A DNA stretch of 45,817 bases from an uncultured Clostridia bacterium. GTDB lineage: Bacteria > Bacillota > Clostridia > TANB77 > CAG-508. A program made the translations under genes and the position numbers. This document shows positions 7,799 through 16,072 of this stretch, one piece after another. Within the stretch, counting starts at the first letter, position 1; each line of letters starts with the position of its first letter. The stretch spans positions 1-45,817 of the forward strand of contig CALXPP010000012.1 of NCBI GenBank assembly GCA_944390345.1, given 5' to 3'. Under the pieces are notes generated by a model, which worked only from the letters and a program-made list of their open reading frames with translations, had not been told where the DNA came from and made no database searches.

Positions 7799-8779
7799 TT
7801 ATTTTTCAATTATTTTATTTTGTTCATATTCTTCAAAAATTTTTATAATTTCATCATTAGCTTTTTCTAAATTATATAGTATATCGTATTCTACACCTAA
7901 AAATTTTGATGTTTTAATAAAGGAATTTATTCTTAGACAATTATCCTTTATAATAATTTGATACTTTATATTGTATTTCATATAAATATCAACCAATTTT
8001 GATATAATATTTCCATTTAATTCGATTAATTCAATTTTCATTTGTTTTGGAAAATTTTTCTTATAGAAATTCTCACTCAAAGCATATTCAATATTTTCAA
8101 AATATTTTACATCATATATTGAAACATATTTAATCTTATCTGCAAGAACATCTCCATAAAGTATATTATCATCTATTTTATCATTTATTAAAGTTTCTAT
8201 TTGTAAACGCCCATCTATTTTTGTTTTTCTAACTATTGTAAACATAATATATGGTATAGCAGCTGACCTCGAATAATCTCTTCTAATTGTTGAAATAGTA
8301 GCTCCTAAATATGTATCTTTACTATTTATATTGTATTTTTCTAAGATTTTAAATTCACCACAATTATTATAAAAATAATCTATGATTTCATTCATTCCCA
8401 ATTTTATATCATATTTTAATAGAATCGATAAATCATTCATTATCGATTCTGGAATTTCGTTTGGTAAAAAATCAATTTTTTTATATTTTTTACTAAAATC
8501 TTTTACAAATTCTTCAATAATATATTCTCCACCCTTATAATCATATCTAAGCATTGAGAATAATATAAAAATTGCAATAAGTAGTATGCTTATTGCTGTT
8601 GTTAATTCAACTAAATATCTTTGATTAGCTGACATAATTGAATAAAACAATAATATTACAACCACTATACAAGCAAATACTAATAATTTTGGTTTATATA
8701 TTTTTTTATTCTCAGAAAAATTAGATTCTTGCTTTTTATTTTTTATAAATTCTTCTTTTTCAAACTCGTTTTTTTTCAT
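7799..8779 (-). CDS. two-helix membrane protein of unknown function
   Basis: This 326-residue protein has a charged N-terminal tail. Two hydrophobic helices follow at roughly residues 32-50 (LLVFACIVVVILLFYSIM) and 58-76 (LTTAISILLIAIFILFSM). A soluble region of about 240 residues completes it. The charge pattern suggests both ends are cytoplasmic. The soluble part alternates beta-like and helical stretches and has no motif I recognise. It stands alone upstream of gltX with about 50 bases between them. Confidence 0.75.
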   Translation of the reverse strand: MKKNEFEKEEFIKNKKQESNFSENKKIYKPKLLVFACIVVVILLFYSIMSANQRYLVELTTAISILLIAIFILFSMLRYDYKGGEYIIEEFVKDFSKKYKKIDFLPNEIPESIMNDLSILLKYDIKLGMNEIIDYFYNNCGEFKILEKYNINSKDTYLGATISTIRRDYSRSAAIPYIMFTIVRKTKIDGRLQIETLINDKIDDNILYGDVLADKIKYVSIYDVKYFENIEYALSENFYKKNFPKQMKIELIELNGNIISKLVDIYMKYNIKYQIIIKDNCLRINSFIKTSKFLGVEYDILYNLEKANDEIIKIFEEYEQNKIIEK

Positions 8780-8858
8780 ATCTACTCCAGATAATAATAT
8801 TTAATCTTCATTATCAATATATCATAATTATACTAGTATTTTCAAGGTTTTTAGAAAA

Positions 8859-9536
8859 TTAACTTATCTGTGCAAGAACTTCAAATATCTTATCAAAATC
8901 TTTCAAAACAATATAATTTTTCACATCACATATCTTTTTATCTTTTTTCCCATTATAATCATATAATATAGCTTTCATTCCAATTTTATTTGCAACTAAT
9001 ATATCTTTTGCTTTATCATCTCCTATCATTATACACTCTTCTGGTTTTGCTGACATATCTTCTAAGACCTTATCAAAAGATTTTATTATAGGTTTACAAC
9101 CATAATAATCTGCTCCATATACCTTTTTAAAATATTTCAAATATCCTATATTTTCTAATCTCTTACTTTGGACTTCTGTAAAATAATTAGTATATATATA
9201 TAAATTATACATTTTAGATAATTTTTTTATAGTTTCTTCTTTTATAATAATTCTTTTTATCCAATATTTAGCTGTAACTCTAAGTAATTCATCAATTAGT
9301 TTAATATCATAATTAGTATGTAATATTTTATTAATTGTATTTAACATATCTTCTTTGCTATAATACATATTATCCTCTGTAATATATTTTTCATATTCAT
9401 CTATTGCCATATAAATATCATAATGTCTTTCTTCATTATAGCCACAATTTCTTAAAGCTTCTTTATAAAATATACTATCTTCTTCTTCATCTTTTATTAT
9501 TGTATCATCTAAATCAAATATTAAATTTTTTATCAT
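8859..9536 (-). CDS. HAD-family hydrolase
   Basis: This 225-residue protein has all four HAD motifs in order: IFDLDDTII (nucleophile and acid/base Asp), the Thr of YIYTNY, the Lys of GCKPIIKSFDKVL, and IMIGDDKAKD. An alpha-helical cap of about 90 residues is inserted after motif I, typical of small-molecule phosphatases such as phosphoglycolate-type enzymes. The substrate cannot be told from sequence. It is the last intact host gene before the prophage, which integrated in its upstream intergenic region. Confidence 0.9.
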   Translation of the reverse strand: MIKNLIFDLDDTIIKDEEEDSIFYKEALRNCGYNEERHYDIYMAIDEYEKYITEDNMYYSKEDMLNTINKILHTNYDIKLIDELLRVTAKYWIKRIIIKEETIKKLSKMYNLYIYTNYFTEVQSKRLENIGYLKYFKKVYGADYYGCKPIIKSFDKVLEDMSAKPEECIMIGDDKAKDILVANKIGMKAILYDYNGKKDKKICDVKNYIVLKDFDKIFEVLAQIS

Positions 9537-9639
9537 TTCTTCTCCTTTTATAAATACTCTTACAATTCTTTTTTATCTCTTTTAATATAATATTTTCTAA
9601 CTTGCCTAATTTTTATCAACAAATTATCAACAAACAGTT

Positions 9640-9667
9640 AATACCAGGCTGTTAAAAACCTGGTATT
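9640..9667 (+). terminator. terminator-like hairpin just outside attL
   Basis: A 9-bp stem AATACCAGG / CCTGGTATT with a 10-nt loop is followed on the plus strand by TCAATATTTTTTA. It lies 10 bases from the attachment core, in host DNA. No plus-strand gene runs into it in this window, so the transcript it once ended may have been separated by integration. Confidence 0.5.
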
Positions 9668-9677
9668 TCAATATTTT

Positions 9678-9698
9678 TTATACTTCCATAATAATTGG
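9678..9698 (+). repeat. attL core
   Basis: T followed by TATACTTCCATAATAATTGG is found exactly twice, here and at 45728-45748. It bounds a 36-kb block with an integrase at its inner right edge. The core is intergenic, with no tRNA overlap. Flanking bases differ immediately outside the 21-bp match. Confidence 0.85.
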
Positions 9699-9813
9699 TA
9701 AAATCAGTTCCAGACTTTAGAATAAAATCATATAATTATTAAAAATACTTGCATTCATTCATTCTCTAAGTTTTCACTTACTTTTTTTAAACCTCACTAA
9801 ACCTAATAAAATC

Positions 9814-9841
9814 TATGCGGTTAATAACAAATTAATAACAA
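9814..9841 (+). repeat. left integrase arm-type site
   Basis: Two tandem 11-bp units, GTTAATAACAA and ATTAATAACAA, lie in a 28-bp block matching the block at 45655-45682 at 25 of 28 positions. The other block lies inside the right end in the same orientation. In the excised circle the two would flank the core, as arm sites bound by an integrase N-terminal domain do. The rest of 9699-10019 holds no gene that I can see; it contains a short palindrome TTTTGTCAATGACAAAAT near 9950. Confidence 0.6.
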
Positions 9842-10019
9842 TTTTATCTTTCAAAAAATTCTTGTATTAAAATCATATTCTTTCAATGAAATATTAATTA
9901 AAATATCAATGATTTTTTCTTTTCTATTATATTTTATAGATAAATCTTTTGTCAATGACAAAATTTCTTTTATCATCCTCATCAATCTATGTTATTTTTT
10001 ATAAAAATTAATCAAAGAA

Positions 10020-10155
10020 AAGAGAGAATCCTAATAAATTAAGATTCTCTTTTTTTTGTCAAGAAAGTTTAGGTAGGGTGACCTTCCTACATCTCCTAAC
10101 TATGGGTGACGGCTGCCTGTTCCGTCCTCAGAAACTTTCTTATATATTATATGTT
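10020..10155 (-). ncRNA. candidate structured small RNA next to attL
   Basis: On the minus strand a near-consensus promoter is followed by a G+C-rich island in very AT-rich surroundings. The island folds as a three-way junction. P1 is AAGAAAGTTT / AAACTTTCTT (plus-strand 10132-10141 with 10061-10070). P2 is GACGG / CCGTC with a 9-nt loop. P3 is GTAGG / CCTAC with an 8-nt loop, extended by TTAG / CTAA across a bulge. The heptamer GTCACCC occurs twice. A terminator ends it at about 135 nt. It contains no plausible ORF and I do not recognise the family; 4.5S SRP, 6S and common riboswitch signatures are absent. Confidence 0.65.
10023..10050. terminator. terminator of the small RNA
   Basis: An 8-bp stem AGAGAATC / GATTCTCT with a 12-nt loop is followed by CTTTTCTTT in minus-strand reading, and by eight T residues in plus-strand reading. 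It lies directly after the P1 stem of the small RNA. Confidence 0.75.
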
Positions 10156-10161
10156 AATATA

Positions 10162-10190
10162 ATAATAACATACATTGTTTTTTTAGTCAA
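10162..10190 (-). promoter_or_regulatory. promoter of the small RNA
   Basis: On the minus strand TTGACT (10185-10190), 17 bases and TATTAT (10162-10167) give five of six matches in each sigma-A hexamer with ideal spacing. The predicted start is near 10155, about 14 bases before the P1 stem. A second AGTCAA lies at 10210-10215, in a repeat of TTTTTTAGTCAAT. Confidence 0.7.
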
Positions 10191-10216
10191 TAATTTATGT
10201 GTATTTTTTAGTCAAT

Positions 10217-10318
10217 GATAGATATTAATCGATTGTGTATATTAATCGATGATAGATATTAATCGATTGTGTATATTAATCAATGATATATATTAATCAA
10301 TGATATATATTAATCAAT
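10217..10318. repeat. six tandem 17-bp repeats
   Basis: Six head-to-tail 17-bp units, with consensus close to GATATATATTAATCGAT, run without gaps; the first three end AATCGAT and the last three AATCAAT. They sit directly upstream of the small-RNA promoter as that promoter is read. The unit is short and has no spacers, so it is not CRISPR. It looks like an iteron or a protein-binding array. Confidence 0.8.
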
Positions 10319-10397
10319 CATATATTACACTTTATTTAAAAATAAATATTTCTATAACCAAATACTTCAAAGCTTTTTACTTTACACTTTTTATTTC

Positions 10398-10781
10398 TTA
10401 ATCTTCTAATAATTTCTCTTTTGGATTTAATCATTTTAATGGACTTATTGGAAAATTATCATATTCATTCATCCATCTTTTTCCTTTTTCTTTTAATTCT
10501 TCATAATTCCTAAAAACTCTTTTATAATAAAATCTTTATTGATCTGTTCTATGACTTCTTTCTATTTTTCCATTCTATGTTGGTTTGGATGATAAGGATG
10601 TGGACTTCTTGATTTATCTTTTAAGCTTTCTATCGTTCCATCATACATATCTTTTTATCCATCTATATATCGTTCTTCTGTTTACTTCATATCGTATTGA
10701 TTTTTTTGTTACTCTTAATTTTAAAGAATATTTTATTACTGATTGCTTATACTTTAATTTTTGTATTATAATTTTACTCAT
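10398..10781 (-). pseudogene. IS481-like transposase remnant lacking its catalytic core
   Basis: The minus strand encodes the N-terminus of a single-ORF integrase-fold transposase: MSKIIIQKLKYKQSVIKYS, then YEVNRRTIYRWIKRY (helix-turn-helix) and SLKDKSRSPHPYHPNQH. This joins directly to the family C-terminus, NGKIERSHRTDQ then FYYKRVFRNYEELKEKGKRW and LNPKEKLLED. The DDE catalytic domain between them is missing. There is also a 4-base duplication (TATG repeated) after the helix-turn-helix that shifts the frame, and two in-frame stops in the C-terminal part. It is clearly dead. It lies between attL and the first prophage gene. Confidence 0.8.
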
Positions 10782-10846
10782 GGAAATACCTATTTATATG
10801 ATTTTTTTGTTGTTAAAAGCATTTTATCATATTTTGGTATTTCCAT
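10780..10846. repeat. inverted repeat sequestering the transposase start
   Basis: Perfect 11-bp arms ATGGAAATACC and GGTATTTCCAT are separated by 45 bases. In minus-strand RNA the second arm overlaps the ATG of the transposase remnant, so read-through transcripts would hide the start codon. That arrangement is known to silence several insertion sequences. Confidence 0.5.
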
Positions 10847-10888
10847 TTTATTTTTTACACTTATGTGACATATTTATTCAAATCTATA

Positions 10889-11254
10889 TTATGTGTATTT
10901 TTTTGCATATCCATTTTTCAAATATATGTTTTTCTTTCTTTCTGACATTTTAAATAAAGTTTTTGCAAACATTGTTCCTTTATTAGATATTCTTACTGCA
11001 ACTAATACAAGTTCATTATCAATTTTATATTCTTTTATGTACTCTATAGAACCTTGATTTGGATTTCTAGCTATATAAGTTGGATTATTTATTATTTCTG
11101 ATATATCTTTACCGTATTTTTCATAATCTTCTGGATGTTGTCTTTTCATGTGTTCTATATTTTTTTCTCCGATTATTATAGGTAATTCATCATCTATATC
11201 TAAGTTTAACAATTCAATAACTTTTCTAGTTACTTTTCCTATTTTTTTATTCAT
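10889..11254 (-). CDS. PBECR-type phage nuclease-like protein
   Basis: This 121-residue protein resembles the phage Barnase-EndoU-ColicinE5/D-RelE-like (PBECR) families, probably PBECR3. A helix with HMKRQHPEDYEKYGKDI is followed by the strands PTYIARNPNQGSIEYIKEY, LVLVAVRIS and TMFAKTLFKMS. Such folds cleave RNA, often tRNA. It lies past the endolysin at the end of the late operon, about 95 bases from it, the usual place for accessory genes. A good GGAAGGAA ribosome binding site precedes the ATG. No antitoxin is adjacent. Family assignment is by motif recall, and catalytic residues are not proven. Confidence 0.65.
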   Translation of the reverse strand: MNKKIGKVTRKVIELLNLDIDDELPIIIGEKNIEHMKRQHPEDYEKYGKDISEIINNPTYIARNPNQGSIEYIKEYKIDNELVLVAVRISNKGTMFAKTLFKMSERKKNIYLKNGYAKKYT

Positions 11255-11348
11255 TTTTTTGTTCCTTCCTTGACATTATTAATTTATCACAATTTTATGA
11301 AAAATACAATACAATATATTAATTTGTATACTTTTATCAATTTATTTA

Positions 11349-12323
11349 CTAAATTACTCTCCTCCCTTCACTAGCTCCATACATTATATAATGCTTATAA
11401 TAATCTTTTATATTATCTCCAAACGCATTTCTTAGATCTTCGTAGTTGTTTTTATAAAATTCTACACTAAATGTTGAACTTGTTTTTCTTAATTCGGAAA
11501 TTCCAATTTTTATAAAATGTTCGATATGTTTTTTATAATCTGCTCCATAAGCATCTTTTAAATCTTTATTGAAGTAGGCGTATGCTCCTACCTCAAACTC
11601 ATTAGAAGCCTTCCTGCCTTCTTTTATACCGAAGACTTTAAAATGATTATAAAGCTCTCTGCAGTTTGGTCCTATTGCTTTTCTTAAGTCCTCGTATGCA
11701 GCAAAGTAATAATGTGAATCGAATACATAACTACCACGCCTACCTTCGTTGATTCCAAAAATCAACCAATGCTCTCTTAGCTTATTATAATCTCTACCAA
11801 AAGCTTTTTGCAAATCTGGATAAAGTGAATAATATAAATCTGCATCAAAAAGTAGATCATCTAAATTTTCTTCTTGGACTGCATTTTCAGTTGTCTCATT
11901 TTTTGAGACATCTTCTTTATTTTTATATCTAAGAACTCCTTCAAACCCATTATAGTTGTGTCTTACAATTTTCATTTCCTTGCTTCCCCAATTCTGGTCC
12001 CAGCTAGTAAAATAAGATGTATCTCCTTCGCCTGTTGCAATTGATATATGACCAGTTTTACTTAAATCAGTTCCCCAGATACAGATGTCGCCTTTTTGTG
12101 GCACGAAGTTTGCTGTATTTGCTATTCTTTCAAAATTATCTCTTAGTACAGGTTCTTCATCATATCGCCTATAATATGCTTCGGCATTTCCTATTGCTCC
12201 GATTTTAATATTAAAAACTTTATCTAAATAAAGCTTAATTAAATCTACACACTGCACACCCATTCCTTTATCATAATCTGTAGCTTTACCTAGGTAGTTT
12301 TTTATAAATTCATCTAAATTCAT
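11349..12323 (-). CDS. endolysin: CHAP-type amidase/peptidase with four C-terminal repeats
   Basis: This 324-residue cell-wall hydrolase should release progeny. Residues 1-135 form a CHAP-like papain fold: the nucleophile is Cys25 in GVQCVDLIK, His92 lies in KTGHISIATG, and the polar residue lies in WDQNWG. A linker rich in Glu and Asn follows. The last 165 residues hold four repeats of about 42 residues with the pattern YY..Y.DL..AFG........H....G..EGR, probably the wall-binding part. No signal peptide is present, consistent with holin-dependent export. It is 2 bases from the preceding 95-residue gene. Confidence 0.88.
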   Translation of the reverse strand: MNLDEFIKNYLGKATDYDKGMGVQCVDLIKLYLDKVFNIKIGAIGNAEAYYRRYDEEPVLRDNFERIANTANFVPQKGDICIWGTDLSKTGHISIATGEGDTSYFTSWDQNWGSKEMKIVRHNYNGFEGVLRYKNKEDVSKNETTENAVQEENLDDLLFDADLYYSLYPDLQKAFGRDYNKLREHWLIFGINEGRRGSYVFDSHYYFAAYEDLRKAIGPNCRELYNHFKVFGIKEGRKASNEFEVGAYAYFNKDLKDAYGADYKKHIEHFIKIGISELRKTSSTFSVEFYKNNYEDLRNAFGDNIKDYYKHYIMYGASEGRRVI

Positions 12324-12325
12324 AA

Positions 12326-12613
12326 CTATTCCTCTTTCTTATCTAAATTTGAAAACATTTCTCCAGATTTTTTATCATATTCTTTAAAGAAATTAACACA
12401 CCAAGCATCAACAATTCTTACTTCTTTATTCATACAATGAACACCATCTTCATCATAAGCTTTTTTATAAAAAGCTAATTTATTTTCTAAATTTTCTGCT
12501 CTTGTTAAAATTACTTCTGTAGTTTCTTGTCCTGGTACGGTAACTTCTACTGCTATATCATTCTTCATTAAAATTGCTGTATCAAAAATACTTATTAAAT
12601 TTTCTTTTTTCAT
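12326..12613 (-). CDS. hypothetical phage protein between holin and endolysin
   Basis: This 95-residue acidic protein has no transmembrane segment. A central region with beta character (IAVEVTVPGQETTEVILTRA) is followed by a helix and two cysteines (VHCMN, DAWCVN). I do not recognise the family. It follows a terminator-like hairpin and precedes the endolysin closely, so the two are probably co-translated. A lysis-regulating role is possible but only suggested by position. Confidence 0.6.
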   Translation of the reverse strand: MKKENLISIFDTAILMKNDIAVEVTVPGQETTEVILTRAENLENKLAFYKKAYDEDGVHCMNKEVRIVDAWCVNFFKEYDKKSGEMFSNLDKKEE

Positions 12614-12634
12614 TTTTTATTCTCCTTTTTTGTA

Positions 12635-12677
12635 AAAATAGCCGTATTCTCTTCACATTCAAAAATACGGCTATTTT
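12635..12677 (-). terminator. terminator-like hairpin inside the lysis cassette
   Basis: A 14-bp arm AAAATAGCCGTATT pairs with AATACGGCTATTTT across a 15-nt loop and is followed by T residues on the minus strand. It separates the holin gene from the downstream hypothetical gene and endolysin, so it may limit endolysin transcription. Confidence 0.75.
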
Positions 12678-12695
12678 ATTTTTATTAATGTAATT

Positions 12696-12986
12696 TTATT
12701 GTTTCTTTGTATAATCTAAAGCAACTTTAACCTCATCAAAGATTTTTTGCACAAATTTCTCTATAGATGATGTCGTTATAAAAACATTAAATGGAAAAGG
12801 TAGTTTTGATAAAATTCCCATTACTACAGTATTAAATTTTTCCTCATTATCTTCAAGAGTTTCCTCTACCCTTACTATTAAATCAATTACAGTTTTTCTT
12901 AATCCATCTTTGTATATTTTCCATATAATTAAAAAAACAGTAATTATAACAATTACTGCTAAAAGTATTATTTGCATAATATCCAT
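12696..12986 (-). CDS. holin-like membrane protein
   Basis: This 96-residue protein has an N-terminal hydrophobic helix (MDIMQIILLAVIVIITVFLI) followed by a charged, amphipathic C-terminal region. The length, single helix and position ahead of the endolysin fit a class of small Firmicutes phage holins (LL-H-like). A second weakly hydrophobic stretch lies near residues 58-75. It starts 2 bases after the next upstream gene's stop. Confidence 0.7.
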   Translation of the reverse strand: MDIMQIILLAVIVIITVFLIIWKIYKDGLRKTVIDLIVRVEETLEDNEEKFNTVVMGILSKLPFPFNVFITTSSIEKFVQKIFDEVKVALDYTKKQ

Positions 12987-12987
12987 T

Positions 12988-13359
12988 TTATTTTTCTCCT
13001 TTCATATTCATATAAGTTTCCCAACCATCATGTATATAGGAATTTAGATGTAAGTCATTTTTATAATGATCATATACTTCAGAAGCTCTCTTCTTTTCTA
13101 CATCTGTTTTTTTTACACCTTTTTTCATGTCTTCAAGAAATTCGATTAAATAATTTTTGCATTGATTTTTATCTAATCGTTGAATATCTTCTTTTATTTC
13201 TTTTAATTCGCTTGTTATTGGTGTTAGTTCTTCTTTAATATTCCTACTAATCACATTATCAACTGGTTTTTTAACTCTTTCTTTGTAGAAATCAACAATA
13301 GTTTTTACAGCATTAAAAAATGATGCAGCAGCTATTGCATAAGCTATTAATTTATCCAT
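12988..13359 (-). CDS. membrane-anchored coiled-coil protein of the lysis region
   Basis: This 123-residue protein has an N-terminal hydrophobic stretch (LIAYAIAAASFFNAVKTIV) and a long charged helix (EELTPITSELKEIKEDIQRL) likely to form a coiled coil. It overlaps the end of the upstream tail-fibre gene by 8 bases and precedes the holin. It could be a second holin-like protein or a lysis accessory; the family is not recognised. Confidence 0.6.
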   Translation of the reverse strand: MDKLIAYAIAAASFFNAVKTIVDFYKERVKKPVDNVISRNIKEELTPITSELKEIKEDIQRLDKNQCKNYLIEFLEDMKKGVKKTDVEKKRASEVYDHYKNDLHLNSYIHDGWETYMNMKGEK

Positions 13360-14697
13360 TATTTGCTTCCTCCAAAGCTTTAACTCGATTTTCTAAATCA
13401 TAGTATTTATCTTTTTTATATTTTAATTTTAAAAATAATTTTGAAGTTATTGAAGTTTTTTCTTTATATGTATAAGCGTTATTAATAAAGTTTTCTATCT
13501 GATTAATTAAAGTAGTGTCTGTAATAGTCTCAATTTCTGGTTCTGCTAATTGATAAACTACATACAATGGGTTTCCAGCTGTGTTTAGTTCTAGCAATTT
13601 TGCATTTGCTAATTCCAAAGTATTAATTTCACTTTCTAATCCAAATCCAAATTGTAAAGTATAGTTTATTGAAACTCCTAACCCTGTAATATTATTTAAA
13701 AATATATTATTTACTGAAAAATTGCCGTTAAAATAATTACAATAAGATTTAATAATAGAATTATTATTTGTCGGTTTTAAAATATCTGAAATTGTATTAG
13801 TTATAAAAATATTATTATTTAATGTACTAGATTTTTGATTAAATTTATTATTTGTTCCATCTAAAATATATTTTTTCCAATTCTTAACTAAATTTAAGCT
13901 TGTTATTTTTCTATATCCAGTTTTTTGATAAAATTCTTCATCAATAATTATATTGAAATAATCTTTTGAATTTTCATCGCCGTAAAGTGTTCTATCGCCT
14001 AAAGAAAATTCTTGCAATTGTCCTTTTCCTTCTATAATTTCTGTTGCTACTTCTGAATATTCTAGTTGTGTTTCTACTTCAATATTATTAAATGTAAATC
14101 CACTTCCAACATAAAATTGAACTTTTGTTATTAAAGTTTCTTCTGTGGGAGTAGTAGTAAAAATGGGATTAACAGTATCTTCTAGCCATAAATCTTTGTT
14201 AAAAAGTTTATTTCCAGTTTCATTAGAAAGCCATAGTGAAACTTCTTTTTCTGTTGATAAAATTTTATTAGTTAAGGCACTCCAAGTGAATTGTTTAGAC
14301 ACTTTTATTGCTTTTTGTAATGGTATAATAATAAATATCGCCTGACTTGCAGTACCATTCAATCTTATTTTTCCATTTCTGCAACTATAAGTTACACCAT
14401 AATAAGTAGTTTCTTCAATATCAGATAAAATAAGCTGATTTTTGTTTTTTAAATTTGTTTCTGTATCTCCTGTTACTCCTGTTACTCCTGTTACCTCTAC
14501 CTCATTTTCTAGACTAGGTTCTCCGTTTTGAATGGTATTACCTGCAATTTCTAATATTTTCAAAGGTGATTCAGCTGTAGAATCCAATCCTATTTCTGTT
14601 CCTTCAATTTCTTTTTCTTCAAAATTATTACTTAAAATTTGTCTTTCTTTAGTAACTTTTTTAGCTGCTAATTCCTCATAATATTTAAGAGGTGGTA

Positions 14698-14704
<7 letters not shown>
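13352..14704 (-). CDS. tail fibre / receptor-binding protein, downstream paralogue
   Basis: This 450-residue protein, rich in Asn, Thr and beta structure, shares blocks with the gene just upstream. LQEFSLGDRTLYGDE matches LQEFSLGSKVLYGNE there, and AGNPLYVVYQLAEPEIE matches SGHPLYVVYPLAEAELE. Both carry a Glu/Val-rich VTGVTG segment; here that segment is tandemly repeated in the DNA. The C-terminus is a short coiled coil (YYDLENRVKALEEANNG). The ATG at 14704 has its own GAGGTGG ribosome binding site, but a second well-placed start at 14805 would add an extension if the intervening repeat changed length. It probably recognises the host surface. Confidence 0.75.
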
Positions 14705-14797
<93 letters not shown>

Positions 14798-14805
<8 letters not shown>

Positions 14806-16072
14806 TTAAGTTACCTCCTTTTTCTAAAATTCTTAGCTTGTCTTGCTCAACTAGCACTTCAAATTCAATTTCTTTGCCTGAATTTATATATGTAACATCA
14901 TCATATTCTTTAAGTTGATACAACAACTTTTTTAATTTGCTGATTAGAGTTTCATCAGTAATTTCTTCCAATTCTGCCTCTGCAAGTGGATATACTACAT
15001 AAAGTGGATGTCCGCTTTCATTTAATTCTTTGAGTCTAGCGTTTAATTGTTCTACTGTGTAGTTATTAGTCATTAAATTAATTCTGTTGGTTTGTAAAAC
15101 AATTGTATTGTTGGAATCAAAATTTTCTTCGTTTCCACTTTTAAAATAATTAGACATTGCAAAATAATTCTTATTATTTAATTCTGCGTTTATATAAAAT
15201 CTATTAGATAGTGTTCCTTGTATAAATACATCTGTGTTTTTAACAATATATTTCTTAAAATTAGTTTTCCAGTTCCATTTTCCGTCTTTAAAGACAATTC
15301 CATCTCTTGCAATTTCGTTCCCATAAAGGACTTTAGAGCCTAAAGAAAATTCTTGCAATTGTGATTTATAACTTTCTTCAGAACTTTGTAAACCATTATT
15401 AATTAATACTTCAATATTTCCTGTTACTCCAATTACTTCGCTTTCAAAATCTAAAGAAGGCATTACTCCATATTCTTCAAAATTTGGTAAATTTTCAGTC
15501 GTATAAGTTCCCTTAAGTATCATTATTTCTAACTCAAAATCATCAAAAATTATATTCGCCGCATTTGCAAAGATTTTTAAACTAATTTCTTTTTCTCCGT
15601 CAAGTGAAAAATTGCTTTTAATGGTATTAGCAGAAGATGAATTTATTGTTATGTTGCTTACTTGATTATTATTTTCATTCAAATAAAATCCTAAAACTCC
15701 ACTTCCTAGATTTACATTACCACCTGATTTTTTTATTATAAAAGTATAACTTCCACTATTTAATTTTGCAACAATTTTTGAATTATTATAAATATATTGA
15801 GCAGAAATTGTAGTACCATTAAAAATCAATCTTCCTTCTTCAATACTAAAATTTACTCCGTTGCCACTTCCATTTTCAATTTTTTCAATATCTAATTCAT
15901 TATACCCTTCTCTAGTGTCTTGATATAACTTATTAGCTTCTATGCTTATCATTCTTGCCTTCAATCCATCAGCTGTATTAGCTATTTCTAAAACTCCATT
16001 TTCAGACTTTATTTTAGATTTCTTTATTAACAAAGATTTTAATAACTCAACTTCACTCTGCTTCATCTTCAA
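14798..16072 (-). CDS. tail fibre / baseplate-associated receptor-binding protein, upstream paralogue
   Basis: This 424-residue protein begins with a helical leader (MKMKQSEVELLKSLLIKKSK). A beta-rich middle follows that looks like a carbohydrate-binding jelly roll (TISAQYIYNNSKIVAKLNSG and GSYTFIIKK), then GVTGNIEVL and the blocks shared with the next gene. The C-terminus ends in a beta-helical segment (YINSGKEIEFEVLVEQDKLR). It overlaps the upstream BppU-like gene by 20 bases. Its last codons contain the GGAGGT serving the start at 14805. Confidence 0.75.

Noticed and set aside
9678..9698. Possible XerCD dif-type site used for integration
   Set aside because: ACTTCCATAAT resembles a XerC arm, but the opposite arm is not at the right spacing, and the element has its own complete tyrosine integrase.
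10020..10155. 4.5S SRP RNA or 6S RNA
   Set aside because: The SRP domain IV motif with its GGAA tetraloop context is absent, and the fold is a three-way junction, not the single long hairpin of 6S.
10217..10318. Possible CRISPR array
   Set aside because: Units are 17 bp, contiguous, with no spacers and no cas genes nearby.
10585..10953. Plus-strand 122-codon ORF rich in Phe, Leu and Ile
   Set aside because: It is the reverse side of the transposase remnant and the PBECR gene end, has no ribosome binding site, and its hydrophobic composition is what AT-rich antisense reading produces.
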